The translations under genes and the position numbers were made by a program. The notes beneath the pieces are model-generated. The model did not search any database. It was not told the origin of the DNA and saw only the letters and a list, made by a program, of their open reading frames with translations. Below, piece after piece: positions 1-8,898 of a DNA stretch of 64,000 nt; the first letter of the stretch is position 1, and every line of letters begins with the position of its first letter. The stretch comes from Algibacter pectinivorans (lineage in GTDB: Bacteria; Bacteroidota; Bacteroidia; Flavobacteriales; Flavobacteriaceae), in NCBI RefSeq assembly GCF_900112595.1, contig NZ_FOMI01000003.1, positions 372,001 through 436,000 on the forward strand, read 5' to 3'.

Positions 1-1816
1 TTCTACTAGAGCGAGATGGAAATGGGTTTATAAAATACCCTCTAGGTCTATTAATTCGCCTGTTATAACCCAATGTTATACTTTCTTCAGTTTCAGAGTC
101 GTTTTCTCCAATATTAAATATTAAATTTAAGGTAGGGAAAAGGCCTAAATAATTGTTGTTAAATTCTGTATCTATAGGAAAACCAAATGCTTCTTGTAGC
201 TCGCTATCACTTAATCTAGAATTGATATCGCCCTTAAGTTGAGTGTTTTCTAAACGTAAGCCAAGTAAAAAAGAAAACTTGCCATATTTAGTGCCATATT
301 GGGTATATAGGGCATTAATATTTTCGGAATAGTCAAAAATATTGGTAATGGTATCGTTTATAAAAAAACTACCATCGCTAATGTCTTCTTGCCGTAATAC
401 ATAATCTTTAATTTCGTTTTTAAAATTACCTCTATAGCCAGCTTCAAACCTTGCATTTTCTCCAATTGGAAGCACGTAATCTAATTGTAATAGATATTCT
501 TTTTCGTCTTCAATTTCATTAACAATTTCTTCTTGTATAGCGTCTGGATTGGTTTGGTTGGTTAAAAGGTAGTCTTCACTAATACTTGTTAATTGTTCTT
601 CTGAACCTTTTTCAAATTGTAAATCGGCTGTTAATTCGTGGCCAGCATCGTTAAATTTAGTAATGTAGTTTAGGGCCAATTGGTAGTTATCGCCCGCTTC
701 ATCTTGCTTTTCTTTTCTTAGGGTTTGCTCTACAAGATTATCATTATTATACCGGTCGCTAAAGTTTTCAGATAAGTCGGCATCTTCACCATAGCGATAA
801 AAAACACTTCCGGTTAAAGATGTTTTCTTCGATAAAAAATATTCCATACCTAAACTGGCATTGTAATAACGGTTTATTCGAGTAACATCTTGATCTTCTA
901 TAATTCTTTCAAATTCTGGAGCTTCGGTAACGCCATCGATTACTTTGTCAAAATACTCGGTATCATTAAAGCTATTTCTAGGCGAATCGTAATATCTAAA
1001 ACCTAGGTTAGAAAATAAGTTGAATTTTTCGGTACGATAGTTAATATTTGTGGAAACTCCTGCTGTTTCAGGGCTTCCTACTGTTATATTTAAGGAACCA
1101 TTAAAACCTAGAGTTTCTTTTTGCCGTAGAATAATATTTAATATTCCAGCTGTACCTTCGGCATCGTATCTTGCAGAAGGCGACGTTATTACTTCAACGC
1201 GTTCTATGGCTTCGGCTGGTAATTGGCTTAAAACGTTAGTGTCTCCAAAACCTGCCATGGCCGATGGTTTACCGTTAATTAATATTCTTACATTTTCGTT
1301 TCCTCTTAAACTTATTGAGCCTTCAATATCTACGGCAACCGAAGGTACATTATTTAAAGCATCGCTAACTGTTCCACCAGCAGTGGTAAGATCTTTACCT
1401 ATATTGTATATTTTTTTGTCGAGTTTAATTTCTACGGTTGTACGTTCTGCAATAATTTCTACTTCGCCTAAGGATTCGGCATCAATTTCAAGTAAAAAGC
1501 TACCAATATTTTCAGGTTTTTTTATTTCCCTATCGGTTAACGTAATTGTTTTAAAAGAAATATATTCAATAGAGATGTTATACACACCTGTTGGTACAGG
1601 TATTTTAAAAGTTCCTTTAGCATCTGTAATTCCTCCAGTAACTATTTTATTTTCAGCTTTACTAAAAAAGGCTATTGTAGCATATTCTAGAGGGAGGTTG
1701 GTTTCTTTATCTAGAACAACTCCAGAGATGTTTACTTCTTTTCCTTTTAATTTTTGTGCAAATGAAAATAGGTTTACAAATATTAAAGCTAATAGTAGTA
1801 AATAGTTTTTATGCAT
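1..1816 (-). CDS. TonB-dependent receptor, OMP_b-brl_3 type (3' end outside window)
   Basis: Outer-membrane beta-barrel receptor; 605 codons are inside the window and the C-terminal barrel continues beyond base 1. The protein begins MHKNYLLLLALIFVNLFSFA, a signal peptide. A carboxypeptidase-regulatory-like beta-sandwich follows (ISGVVLDKETNLPLEYAT), then a plug domain (ALNNVPSVAVDIEGSISLRG, and LINGKPSAM) and barrel strands, including the family-typical RRINRPRGYFINPFPS at the window edge. The frame was read on the minus strand from the ATG at 1816. Receptors of this class import siderophores, vitamins or glycans using TonB-ExbBD energy, but no SusD-like partner is visible, so the ligand is unknown. 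A TAAGTTTG box lies 26 nt upstream of the start. The gene is downstream of arsC in the same direction but probably has its own promoter. Confidence 0.9.
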   Translation of the reverse strand, partial: MHKNYLLLLALIFVNLFSFAQKLKGKEVNISGVVLDKETNLPLEYATIAFFSKAENKIVTGGITDAKGTFKIPVPTGVYNISIEYISFKTITLTDREIKKPENIGSFLLEIDAESLGEVEIIAERTTVEIKLDKKIYNIGKDLTTAGGTVSDALNNVPSVAVDIEGSISLRGNENVRILINGKPSAMAGFGDTNVLSQLPAEAIERVEVITSPSARYDAEGTAGILNIILRQKETLGFNGSLNITVGSPETAGVSTNINYRTEKFNLFSNLGFRYYDSPRNSFNDTEYFDKVIDGVTEAPEFERIIEDQDVTRINRYYNASLGMEYFLSKKTSLTGSVFYRYGEDADLSENFSDRYNNDNLVEQTLRKEKQDEAGDNYQLALNYITKFNDAGHELTADLQFEKGSEEQLTSISEDYLLTNQTNPDAIQEEIVNEIEDEKEYLLQLDYVLPIGENARFEAGYRGNFKNEIKDYVLRQEDISDGSFFINDTITNIFDYSENINALYTQYGTKYGKFSFLLGLRLENTQLKGDINSRLSDSELQEAFGFPIDTEFNNNYLGLFPTLNLIFNIGENDSETEESITLGYNRRINRPRGYFINPFPSRSSR

Positions 1817-1841
1817 TAGTAGTCTTTAGAAAGTTTGACTA

Positions 1842-1849
1842 CAAACTTA
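1842..1849 (-). promoter_or_regulatory. Candidate -7 box TAAGTTTG for the TonB receptor
   Basis: Exact match to the Bacteroidota -7 consensus TAnnTTTG, 26 nt upstream of the receptor ATG. No clear TTG is found at the expected -33 distance. Confidence 0.4.
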
Positions 1850-1905
1850 GCTTAAGGTTTAACGGTAATAGGTTAAAATTATGTTAATACAATTAAAGGA
1901 TTAAA

Positions 1906-2247
1906 CTATAAAATGCTTGAAATTAATTCGGTTGGTCTGCCAATAGTCGCCTTATTTCCATTAATTACTATTGGGCGCTCTATAAGCTTAGGGTATTCTA
2001 CCATAGCAGCAATTATTTCGGCATCACTTAGGGTTTTGTTTTTAAATTTTTCTTTCCATATAGCTTCGTTTTTTCGCACCAATTCTATGGGTTTGATATT
2101 TAGTAAATTAATGATGCTTTTTAATTCTGACGCCGAAGGAACATTATCTAGATATTTAACCACCTCAAAAGGTTTTCCAGATTCTTCTAAAAGTGCTAAG
2201 CCGTTACGCGACTTGCTGCAACGGTTATTGTGATATATTTTTATCAT
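1906..2247 (-). CDS. arsC: ArsC/Spx-family arsenate reductase-like protein
   Basis: A 113-residue thioredoxin-fold protein of the glutaredoxin-coupled ArsC/YffB family. It has the catalytic cysteine (Cys10 in HNNRCSKSRN), an LVRKNE segment and the C-terminal ERPIVI...IGRP motif that ArsC uses to hold the oxyanion. Length is normal for the family. Its ATG overlaps the stop of the upstream HAD gene (TAATG), so it is the last gene of a prfB-HAD-arsC operon. There is no arsR, arsB or acr3 nearby, so a role in arsenate resistance is unproven. Many chromosomal homologues (YffB, ArsC2) have no assigned substrate. Confidence 0.85.
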   Translation of the reverse strand: MIKIYHNNRCSKSRNGLALLEESGKPFEVVKYLDNVPSASELKSIINLLNIKPIELVRKNEAIWKEKFKNKTLSDAEIIAAMVEYPKLIERPIVINGNKATIGRPTELISSIL

Positions 2248-2864
2248 TATAAATGGATGTTAAAGGTTTTTAATTGTTGACGGAGTTTTTCTGGTGTTTC
2301 AAAATGAATGCCATGAATTCCTAATGCTTTGGCGGCTTCAATATTTCTTAGATTATCATCTATAAACACTGCGTTTTGAGCATTAATATTAAAACGTTTT
2401 AAAGTTAGCGTGTAAATATCCTTAAAAGGTTTTCTAGTTTTTTCTTCGCCTGAAACCAAAATACCTTCAAACCATTGTAAAAACTCAAAACGCTTTAAGG
2501 CAATAGGGAAGGTCTCGGTACTCCAATTGGTTAAAGCAACTACTTTATAATCATTAGACGCTATACATTTTTTTAGAATATCTACTGTGCCTTCAATGGC
2601 ACCACCTAACATGTCTGGCCAACGCCCGTAAAATAGTTTTATTTCCTTCTCGTATTCAGGAAAAAGAGCAATTCTGTCTTTGGTAGCCTGTGCAATAGGG
2701 TAGCCAGCATCTTGGTTTTCATTCCAATCGCTAGTGCAAATATGATCTAAAAACCATTTTGTTTTTTCTTTATCGTTATTAAAGACATCTAAAAATACAT
2801 ATTCTGGATTCCAGTCAATTAAAACACCACCAAGATCGAAAATTATTGTATCTATTTTACTCAT
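2247..2864 (-). CDS. HAD-superfamily hydrolase (YihX-like, HAD-IA)
   Basis: A 205-residue phosphatase-like protein. Motif I is [12 protein letters not shown] (nucleophile Asp10; the second Asp of DxD is replaced by Gly, as usual in YihX-like members). Motif II is ALTNWS, motif III is the Lys in EEKTRKP, and motif IV is FIDDN. The alpha-helical cap lies between motifs I and II. YihX-like enzymes dephosphorylate sugar phosphates or flavin nucleotides; the substrate cannot be read from this sequence. The start overlaps the prfB stop by 4 nt (ATGA) and the stop overlaps arsC by 1 nt, indicating translational coupling. Confidence 0.88.
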   Translation of the reverse strand: MSKIDTIIFDLGGVLIDWNPEYVFLDVFNNDKEKTKWFLDHICTSDWNENQDAGYPIAQATKDRIALFPEYEKEIKLFYGRWPDMLGGAIEGTVDILKKCIASNDYKVVALTNWSTETFPIALKRFEFLQWFEGILVSGEEKTRKPFKDIYTLTLKRFNINAQNAVFIDDNLRNIEAAKALGIHGIHFETPEKLRQQLKTFNIHL

Positions 2865-3971
2865 AATTGATTATTGTCTTCGGTTTGTTGCCCCATGGCC
2901 ATTAAATAAGCCTTTAAAAAGGCGTCTATATTACCATCCATAACAGCATCAACATTACCGGTTTCGTGGCTTGTACGCACATCTTTAACTAATTTATAAG
3001 GATGCATTACGTAGTTTCTAATTTGGCTTCCCCATTCTATTTTCATTTTACCAGCCTCAATATCATCACGCTGCGATAGTTGCTTTTGTAGCTCAATTTC
3101 ATACAATTGCGATTTAAGCATTTGCATGGCTCTAGATCTGTTATCGTGCTGAGAACGGGTTTCGGAACATGAAATTTGAATACCTGAAGGTTTATGCGTT
3201 AACTGTACTTTAGTTTCTACTTTATTTACATTTTGTCCGCCAGCTCCACTAGAACGTGCCGTGGTAATCTCAATATCTGCAGGGTTAATTTCAATTTCTA
3301 TAGTATCATCAACTAAGGGGTAAACATATACCGATGCAAAACTTGTATGGCGTTTAGCATTACTATCAAAAGGGGAGATGCGCACTAAACGATGTACTCC
3401 ATTTTCTCCTTTTAGCCAACCAAAGGCAAAATCGCCTTCAATTTCTAAGGTAACCGTTTTTATGCCGGCAACATCACCTTCTTGAAAGTTTAATTCTTTT
3501 ACCTTAAAACCGCTTTTTTCGGCGTACATTAAATACATGCGCATGAGCATACTTGCCCAATCGCAACTCTCTGTTCCACCAGCACCAGCTGTAATTTGTA
3601 GTACGGCACTTAAATTATCGCCTTCTTCGGAAAGCATGTTTCTAAACTCGATATCTTCAAGTAATTCTAGCGCTTTACCGTATCGCTTCTCAACATCCTC
3701 TAAAGTAGCTTCGTCTTCTTTGAAAAATTCGTAGATGACTTCGAGGTCTTCAATAAACGTTTTTAAATCTTTGTAATCTTGTACCCATTTTTTCTTTACA
3801 CGAAGTGATTTCATAGTAGCCTCTGCTGCTTTTGAATCATTCCAGAAATTAGGATCGAAGGTGTGCTCTTCTTCGTTTTGTATTTCTATAAGTTTGGCAT
3901 CTATGTCAAAGATAGTGCCTAAGTTTGTCGAGGCGGGTATTTAGATCTTTAATTTGATCTGTTGTTATCAT
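2861..3971 (-). CDS. prfB: Peptide chain release factor 2 with programmed +1 frameshift
   Basis: RF2 recognises UGA/UAA and triggers peptide release. The gene is in two frames: the ATG at 3971 opens 21 codons ending ...RHYL at an in-frame TGA (3908-3906). A +1 slip on CTT-TGA-C then continues as [14 protein letters not shown] into the long frame, giving 369 residues, normal for RF2. Visible motifs are SPF in VRISPFDSN (the RF2 anticodon-like tripeptide) and the catalytic GGQ in [16 protein letters not shown]. Using the ATG at 3814 as the start would lose the N-terminal helical domain, so the upstream start is preferred. It is the first gene of an operon with the HAD and arsC genes. Confidence 0.95.
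3905..3920 (-). other. prfB recoding site (AGG...TAT CTT TGA C)
   Basis: On the minus strand the order is AGG CAC TAT CTT TGA C. The slippery CTT, the weak TGA stop and the following C match the classical RF2 autoregulatory site. The upstream AGG sits where the E. coli AGGGGG stimulatory element lies, but only three purines remain. Low RF2 would slow termination at TGA and favour the +1 slip, so RF2 controls its own synthesis. Confidence 0.93.
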
Positions 3972-3988
3972 GAAATTTTAATTTTAAA

Positions 3989-3996
3989 CAAAAATA
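3989..3996 (-). promoter_or_regulatory. Candidate -7 box TATTTTTG for prfB operon
   Basis: Matches TAnnTTTG, 18 nt upstream of the prfB ATG. The nearest upstream TTG is only 13 nt away instead of about 19, so the assignment is weak. Confidence 0.35.
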
Positions 3997-4240
3997 GAAA
4001 ATAAGGTGACAATTTATTGAATAAAGCCAAACGAATTACCTTGTTACAGATAAAAGAAATTAATAACGCTTTAAAGAATATTTTTGATAACGGGTAAATA
4101 AAGATGCAAGTTTGTGGGAGCAAATAACTCTAGTTTATCGTATTATTGGTGTATATTATTAAAATCAATAATTATTGATTAATGCGGTAGTTTTCTTTCG
4201 TAATAACTTAACCTAAATATCTTATAATTGTTTTATTACT

Positions 4241-5404
4241 ATGAGTTTTAAAGAAAATAGAGATTTCTTTTTTGATCTTTTTGAAAGGCAGGTAATTTCG
4301 GAACCTATAGACAATATTGTACATGTTGAGCAGCCAGAAATAGTGCTTTTAAGTAATATTGATTCGAATGATTTAATGAAGCGAAAGGGGTATTATTCTT
4401 TAAAATCTATTCCTAGGTATTTAGTTCCGTCATTTAATGTTAATTTTAAAACGAAACGAATAGCTCAATTTCATCAAGGTTATTCTATAAAAATTAATGA
4501 CGATTATACTTCTGTAGACGACTATGTAACCGCTCAGTTTAAGAAAAAAGCTAGAGAAATTAGGCGCTATGTTAAACGCTTAGAAATGTGTTTTGATATT
4601 AATTATAAGATGCATATTGGTACGATTTCGAAAAAGGAATATGATCAATTATTTGAAGCACTTCGTCTAATGCTCCAAGAGCGATTTATACAGAAAAAAG
4701 AGATAAATGATAGGTTATTGGAGTGGGATAGACTTTATAAGATATTTTTTGCCCTTATAAATGAAAATAAAGCATCTATTTTTGTGGTTTATGAGTCAGG
4801 TAAACCTATATCTATTTCCTTAAATTATATTTTTGGTAAGTTTTATTTTAATGCTATAGCGTCTTATAACCTTGATTATTCTAAATTTGGATTGGGTAAT
4901 GTGATTATTTATAAACAACTAGATTGGTGTATACACAATAGTTTTAAGCATTACGAAATGGGTAGGGGAGATTATGATTATAAGAGACGATGGAGCAACC
5001 AAATTTATACCTTAGATCATTTTTTGGCAATTCCGAAGCGTTCAAATTTTAAATCAACTCAAGCCTTTAGAATAGAAGGTTTTAAAATTCAATTTTTTGA
5101 GTTTTTGCGTTCTAAAAAGTTAAATCTGATTTATAATAATATAAAAAACAAACTACATTTTTTAAATACAAAAAATGTAGAAACAGAATATGTTTACAAT
5201 CCTTATAATGACGAGAAAGCCTTAGAAAATATGAAAATAATAAATTATGAGCAAAATGATTATTTAAAATTGATGAAACCTATTAACGACTTTTTATTTT
5301 CTAATTCGGCTCATAAAAGCCTATTAAAAGTGTATAAAACGCCCAATAAATCAGAATTTATATTGGCAATTAAAAATAAGTTTCAAAAAGTTAACTTGTT
5401 ATAA
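4241..5404 (+). CDS. GNAT/FemAB-like acyltransferase (Acetyltransf_6 type), paralogue 1
   Basis: A 387-residue cytoplasmic protein with no signal peptide. A short N-terminal segment (FFDLFERQVIS) is followed by a BioF2/Acetyltransf_6-like region at about residues 95-270. Hallmarks are IRRYVKRLEMCFDI, ASIFVVYESGKPISISLNY, FGLGNVIIYKQLDWC and the strongly conserved YEMGRGDYDYKRRW. A separate C-terminal domain of about 80 residues ends in a beta-rich stretch. Known relatives transfer acyl or aminoacyl groups (FemAB-type fold) and often sit in capsule or exopolysaccharide loci; the substrate here is unknown. It is the first of three tandem paralogues (gap of 15 nt to the next). Two more paralogues lie at 40.9-43.4 kb. 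A possible TATTTTTG box is at 4079-4086. Confidence 0.8.
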   Translation: MSFKENRDFFFDLFERQVISEPIDNIVHVEQPEIVLLSNIDSNDLMKRKGYYSLKSIPRYLVPSFNVNFKTKRIAQFHQGYSIKINDDYTSVDDYVTAQFKKKAREIRRYVKRLEMCFDINYKMHIGTISKKEYDQLFEALRLMLQERFIQKKEINDRLLEWDRLYKIFFALINENKASIFVVYESGKPISISLNYIFGKFYFNAIASYNLDYSKFGLGNVIIYKQLDWCIHNSFKHYEMGRGDYDYKRRWSNQIYTLDHFLAIPKRSNFKSTQAFRIEGFKIQFFEFLRSKKLNLIYNNIKNKLHFLNTKNVETEYVYNPYNDEKALENMKIINYEQNDYLKLMKPINDFLFSNSAHKSLLKVYKTPNKSEFILAIKNKFQKVNLL

Positions 5405-5419
5405 ATCAAGCCGGTTTTT

Positions 5420-6328
5420 ATGAAAAAGAATTTAAGTAAATTAAATTTATTTTTAGAATTATTTCAAAAAGGACAAATTCCTAATTGTTATTTGGATATA
5501 AAAAATAGGGGAGAGAATATCTTAAAAAATAATATTAAAGATTATAAGAAAAATAGCTTAGTTCATTCTCATAGTCTGTGTCCAAATTATCTAGAATATG
5601 TAGTTAATGAAGAGGAGTACAAGTTAAGTAAAGTTACGCAGGCTAATATAGGTTACGCTATTGATATTTCGAAAATAAATAATCTACAAGATTATATGGA
5701 GAGGCATATGAGTCGTAGTTTTAGAAAAACAATTAGACAATCTGTTAGGCGTTTGGAGGATGGCTTTAAAATAACCTATAGAATGTTAGGACATGATATT
5801 TTAGAATCTGAGTATATATCTTTATTAGACCAGTTAAGGGCAATGCTTGACAAAAGATTTGAGCAGAAAAATGAGAAGGACGAAAAATTAAGCCAATGGT
5901 TGCAAATAAAAAATAATTTTTACGAGAGCTTAAAAAATAAGCAGGCAAATATTTTTGTAATTTATAATGCCGATACACCAATAAATATTTCATTAAATTA
6001 TTTGTCTAATAACATGATTTTTTGCTGGATTTCTTGCTATAATATTAATTATGCAAAGTTTAGTTTGGGCCATGTAGACCTTTGTAAACATATAGAGTGG
6101 TGTTTTGAAAATAGCTATAAGCTTTTAGAACTAGGGTATGGCGATCATGATTACAAAAAAAAATGGAGTAATATTATTTATAATTTTGAGCATCATGTTT
6201 TAAGTAAAAAAAAGTCTTTTAAAGCTATAATATTAGGTAAAATAGAATATTGCAAAGTTTATATAAAGGAATTTTTAAAGCATAAAGGTGTTGTTGTTTT
6301 TTTTAAAAGTTTAAAAAAATCTAAATAG
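5420..6328 (+). CDS. GNAT/FemAB-like acyltransferase, short paralogue 2
   Basis: A 302-residue member of the same family as its two neighbours. It keeps the N-terminal FLELFQKGQIPNC segment, the basic RKTIRQSVRRLEDGFKI helix, ANIFVIYNADTPINISLNY, and the signature LELGYGDHDYKKKW. It ends soon after the signature (at KSLKKSK) and so lacks the roughly 80-residue C-terminal domain of paralogues 1 and 3. No frameshift or remnant of that domain is evident before the next gene, so this looks like a true short form. It follows paralogue 1 by 15 nt, suggesting co-transcription. Confidence 0.78.
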   Translation: MKKNLSKLNLFLELFQKGQIPNCYLDIKNRGENILKNNIKDYKKNSLVHSHSLCPNYLEYVVNEEEYKLSKVTQANIGYAIDISKINNLQDYMERHMSRSFRKTIRQSVRRLEDGFKITYRMLGHDILESEYISLLDQLRAMLDKRFEQKNEKDEKLSQWLQIKNNFYESLKNKQANIFVIYNADTPINISLNYLSNNMIFCWISCYNINYAKFSLGHVDLCKHIEWCFENSYKLLELGYGDHDYKKKWSNIIYNFEHHVLSKKKSFKAIILGKIEYCKVYIKEFLKHKGVVVFFKSLKKSK

Positions 6329-6402
6329 GTATTATATAATAAGCAATAGCACTCTGTTTTTTTAATTATGCAAACAAAAGCACTACGGTTAATTTAAAAT
6401 TT

Positions 6403-7566
6403 ATGTCAAACTTGAACACTAATAGAATTAATTTATACGATGATCTTTTTGAAAAGCAAGTTGTTCCAGATTGTATTTTAAAAATTGGTTATAAGGATAA
6501 TGATATTATACTTTACAGTAATTTTAAGAAGGCTATCGAACAAAAAAATATATCAATTCAAATTGTGCCAGAATATTTAAATATTAGCTATCAAGACCAT
6601 TTAACTAGTAAGGTTATTAATGAATATCGGTTGGGTTATGCCTCAAAACTAAAAGGGTTTAAAGATATTATTAGCTATGTACGTAGTCAATATGGTAAAA
6701 ATTCAAAACCTATATTTAAAAACATTAAACGTTTAGAAATGTGTTTTAACGTGAAGTATGTTTTTTATCACGGAGAAATTTCAAAAGCACAATATAGCAT
6801 ATTGATGAAAGCTCTACGAGACATGTTAATCAAAAGATTTCAACAAAGAAATGATGCTAATTATCGTTTAAGTGAATGGGGAAAATTAGTTGACAGTGTA
6901 TATAAACTTATAAAATTAAAAAAAGCATCTCTTTTTGTAATATATAATAATAATGAGCCTATTCAAATCAATGTTCAGTACCATTTTAAAGATATTCTAA
7001 TAGGGTCTATAGCTTCTTATAATATAGATTATCAGGTTTTTGGTCTAGGGAATACTGGAGTTTATAAGCAGATAGAGTGGTGTATTGAAAATAACTATTC
7101 TATATATGATCAAGGTCATGGCGATTTGGAATATAAGCGTAGATGGAGTAATTTAATTTATAATTTTAAGCATCATATTGTGTATTCTAAAAGTGATTTA
7201 AAATCTAAGTTTAAAGCAAATATTGAAGTTTTAAAAGTTACCACAAAAGCATTTTTAAGAAAGAAAAAAGCTGTTGAAACTTTAAAAACAATTAAAAGTA
7301 AATTTTCAAGAGAATCACAAGACAAAACGCCCTTTGTTAAAAGCTTTGAGATTATAGAATTAGAAACTATAACGGATGAAATTAATACGTTTACATCAAT
7401 AAACTGGAAAGCTTTAGAGTATCAGTTTTTAGTTAAAAATATTTGTGATTTTTTGTACTATAAATTCGAACACTTTAATGATGTAGTAGTACTTCAACAC
7501 AATTCAGAAAGTGAAATCTTTATTATTAAGGGGAAAAATGCTTATCAAAAAGTGGTATTTCATTAA
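6403..7566 (+). CDS. GNAT/FemAB-like acyltransferase, paralogue 3
   Basis: 387 residues, the same length as paralogue 1. Conserved blocks are LYDDLFEKQVVPDCILKI at the N-terminus, FKNIKRLEMCFNVKY, ASLFVIYNNNEPIQINVQY, FGLGNTGVYKQIEWC and YDQGHGDLEYKRRW. The C-terminal domain (about residues 310-387) ends SEIFIIKGKNAYQKVVFH, resembling the tail of the member at 40890. The 74-nt gap after paralogue 2 could hold a promoter but no TAnnTTTG box was seen. The next gene (threonine aldolase) is 84 nt downstream on the same strand and is not obviously related in function. Confidence 0.78.
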   Translation: MSNLNTNRINLYDDLFEKQVVPDCILKIGYKDNDIILYSNFKKAIEQKNISIQIVPEYLNISYQDHLTSKVINEYRLGYASKLKGFKDIISYVRSQYGKNSKPIFKNIKRLEMCFNVKYVFYHGEISKAQYSILMKALRDMLIKRFQQRNDANYRLSEWGKLVDSVYKLIKLKKASLFVIYNNNEPIQINVQYHFKDILIGSIASYNIDYQVFGLGNTGVYKQIEWCIENNYSIYDQGHGDLEYKRRWSNLIYNFKHHIVYSKSDLKSKFKANIEVLKVTTKAFLRKKKAVETLKTIKSKFSRESQDKTPFVKSFEIIELETITDEINTFTSINWKALEYQFLVKNICDFLYYKFEHFNDVVVLQHNSESEIFIIKGKNAYQKVVFH

Positions 7567-7650
7567 ATATGCCCGTTAACTGTATTCTGACCATATTTTT
7601 AATGTTGTTTAGGTCCTTAAATTTTATAATTACACAAATATATTTAATTT

Positions 7651-8667
7651 ATGATAATAGATTTAAGAAGTGATACAGTAACCCAACCATCGAAAGAAAT
7701 GCTAGAGGCGATGATGGATGCTCAGGTAGGAGACGATGTGTTTAGAGAGGATCCAACAATTAATAAATTAGAAAAGCATATTTCTGAAATGTTTGGCAAA
7801 GAACAAGCCTTGTTTTTTCCTAGTGGCACTATGTCAAATCAAACAGCAATTAAATTGCATACCACACCTGGTGATCAAGTAATTTGCGATAAATACGCTC
7901 ATATTTTTAATTACGAATCTGGTGGTGCTGCATTTAATAGTGGTGTGTCTTGTAATTTGATAAATGGTAATAGAGGTTTGTTTACTGCCCAACAAGTAAA
8001 GGAAGCTATAAATCCAGATGCGTATTATTATAGTAAAACTGCTTTAGTTGAAATTGAAAACACCACAAATAAAGGAGGCGGAGCATGTTGGGACTTTACG
8101 GAGATCCTAAGGATAAAAAAAGTGTGTAGTGAAAATAAATTAGGTTTTCATTTAGACGGTGCGCGATTATGGCACGCCTTAATTTCTAAGAATGAAACAA
8201 CTAGGCAATATGGTGAAGTATTTGATACCATATCGGTTTGTTTAAGTAAAGGTTTGGGTGCACCAATAGGTTCTGTGTTAGTGGGTAATTCAAATATCAT
8301 GTCCAATGCGCTTAGGGTTAGAAAAATCTTTGGTGGTAATATGAGGCAATCGGGTTATTTGGCAGCAGCAGGTTTATATGCTATAGAAAATAATATTAAC
8401 AGGCTGGAGGAAGATCATATAAAGGCGAAAGAAATAGGGGAGAGTCTACAAAAAATGAGTATTGTAAAAGGTGTAGAACCTGTTGAAACTAACATAGTAA
8501 TTTTTGAACTTAACAAAGATGTAGATGAAAACCTATTTATTAAAAAACTTATAGATAAAAATATTTATATTATTAATATGGGAAGTAATAAGCTTAGAAT
8601 AGTAACACATTTGGATTATACTGATATTATGCATGATTACGTTCTTGGTTGCTTTAAGAATATTTAA
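7651..8667 (+). CDS. ltaE: Low-specificity L-threonine aldolase
   Basis: A PLP enzyme (338 residues) that cleaves L-threonine or L-allo-threonine to glycine and acetaldehyde. The N-terminus MIIDLRSDTVTQPS and the block VGDDVFREDPTI are diagnostic. LFFPSGTMSNQ contacts the cofactor phosphate, FHLDGARLWHA holds the PLP-pairing Asp, and Lys200 in SVCLSKGLGAPIGS forms the Schiff base. Full length for the family. It is followed by a hairpin terminator at 8682, so it is probably the last or only gene of its transcript. Confidence 0.92.
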   Translation: MIIDLRSDTVTQPSKEMLEAMMDAQVGDDVFREDPTINKLEKHISEMFGKEQALFFPSGTMSNQTAIKLHTTPGDQVICDKYAHIFNYESGGAAFNSGVSCNLINGNRGLFTAQQVKEAINPDAYYYSKTALVEIENTTNKGGGACWDFTEILRIKKVCSENKLGFHLDGARLWHALISKNETTRQYGEVFDTISVCLSKGLGAPIGSVLVGNSNIMSNALRVRKIFGGNMRQSGYLAAAGLYAIENNINRLEEDHIKAKEIGESLQKMSIVKGVEPVETNIVIFELNKDVDENLFIKKLIDKNIYIINMGSNKLRIVTHLDYTDIMHDYVLGCFKNI

Positions 8668-8681
8668 TCTATTTAGCCACT

Positions 8682-8709
8682 ATGCAATACAGAGCCTTAT
8701 TGCATTTTA
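8682..8709 (+). terminator. Hairpin terminator after threonine aldolase
   Basis: An 8-bp stem (ATGCAATA / TATTGCAT) with an 8-nt loop, followed by TTTT, starting 15 nt after the stop. Confidence 0.5.
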
Positions 8710-8810
8710 GGCATCTAGTAAAAATGAAAAGGAAAAGAGTAGCGCTTTTGATGCTTATAAACATCTAAAAATTTGATGTGTTTTTGATTAATACTATATT
8801 TATATAATAC

Positions 8811-8845
8811 AAAAAAAAGAGGGGTATATTAAACCCCTCTTTTTA
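8811..8845. terminator. Bidirectional terminator between convergent genes
   Basis: The stem AGAGGGGT / ACCCCTCT with a 7-nt loop is flanked by an A-tract and a T-tract. It can therefore end transcripts from ltaE (plus) and from the lipoprotein at 8899 (minus). Confidence 0.85.
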
Positions 8846-8898
8846 CTTTGTTATAGTAGTTGTATTTATAAACGTTGTATAACGTTAACAAACATCGA

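Noticed and set aside
1050-1805. Plus-strand ORF of 251 codons
   Set aside because: It is antisense to the TonB receptor, whose minus-strand translation has clear signal peptide, plug and barrel motifs.
2861-3814. RF2 starting at the ATG at 3814
   Set aside because: It would lack the N-terminal domain. The upstream ATG at 3971 plus the CTT-TGA-C frameshift gives a full-length RF2.
4241-8667. Functional link between threonine aldolase (glycine source) and the FemAB-like tandem
   Set aside because: Adjacency alone is weak: the gap is 84 nt, and the family members at 40-43 kb have no such neighbour.
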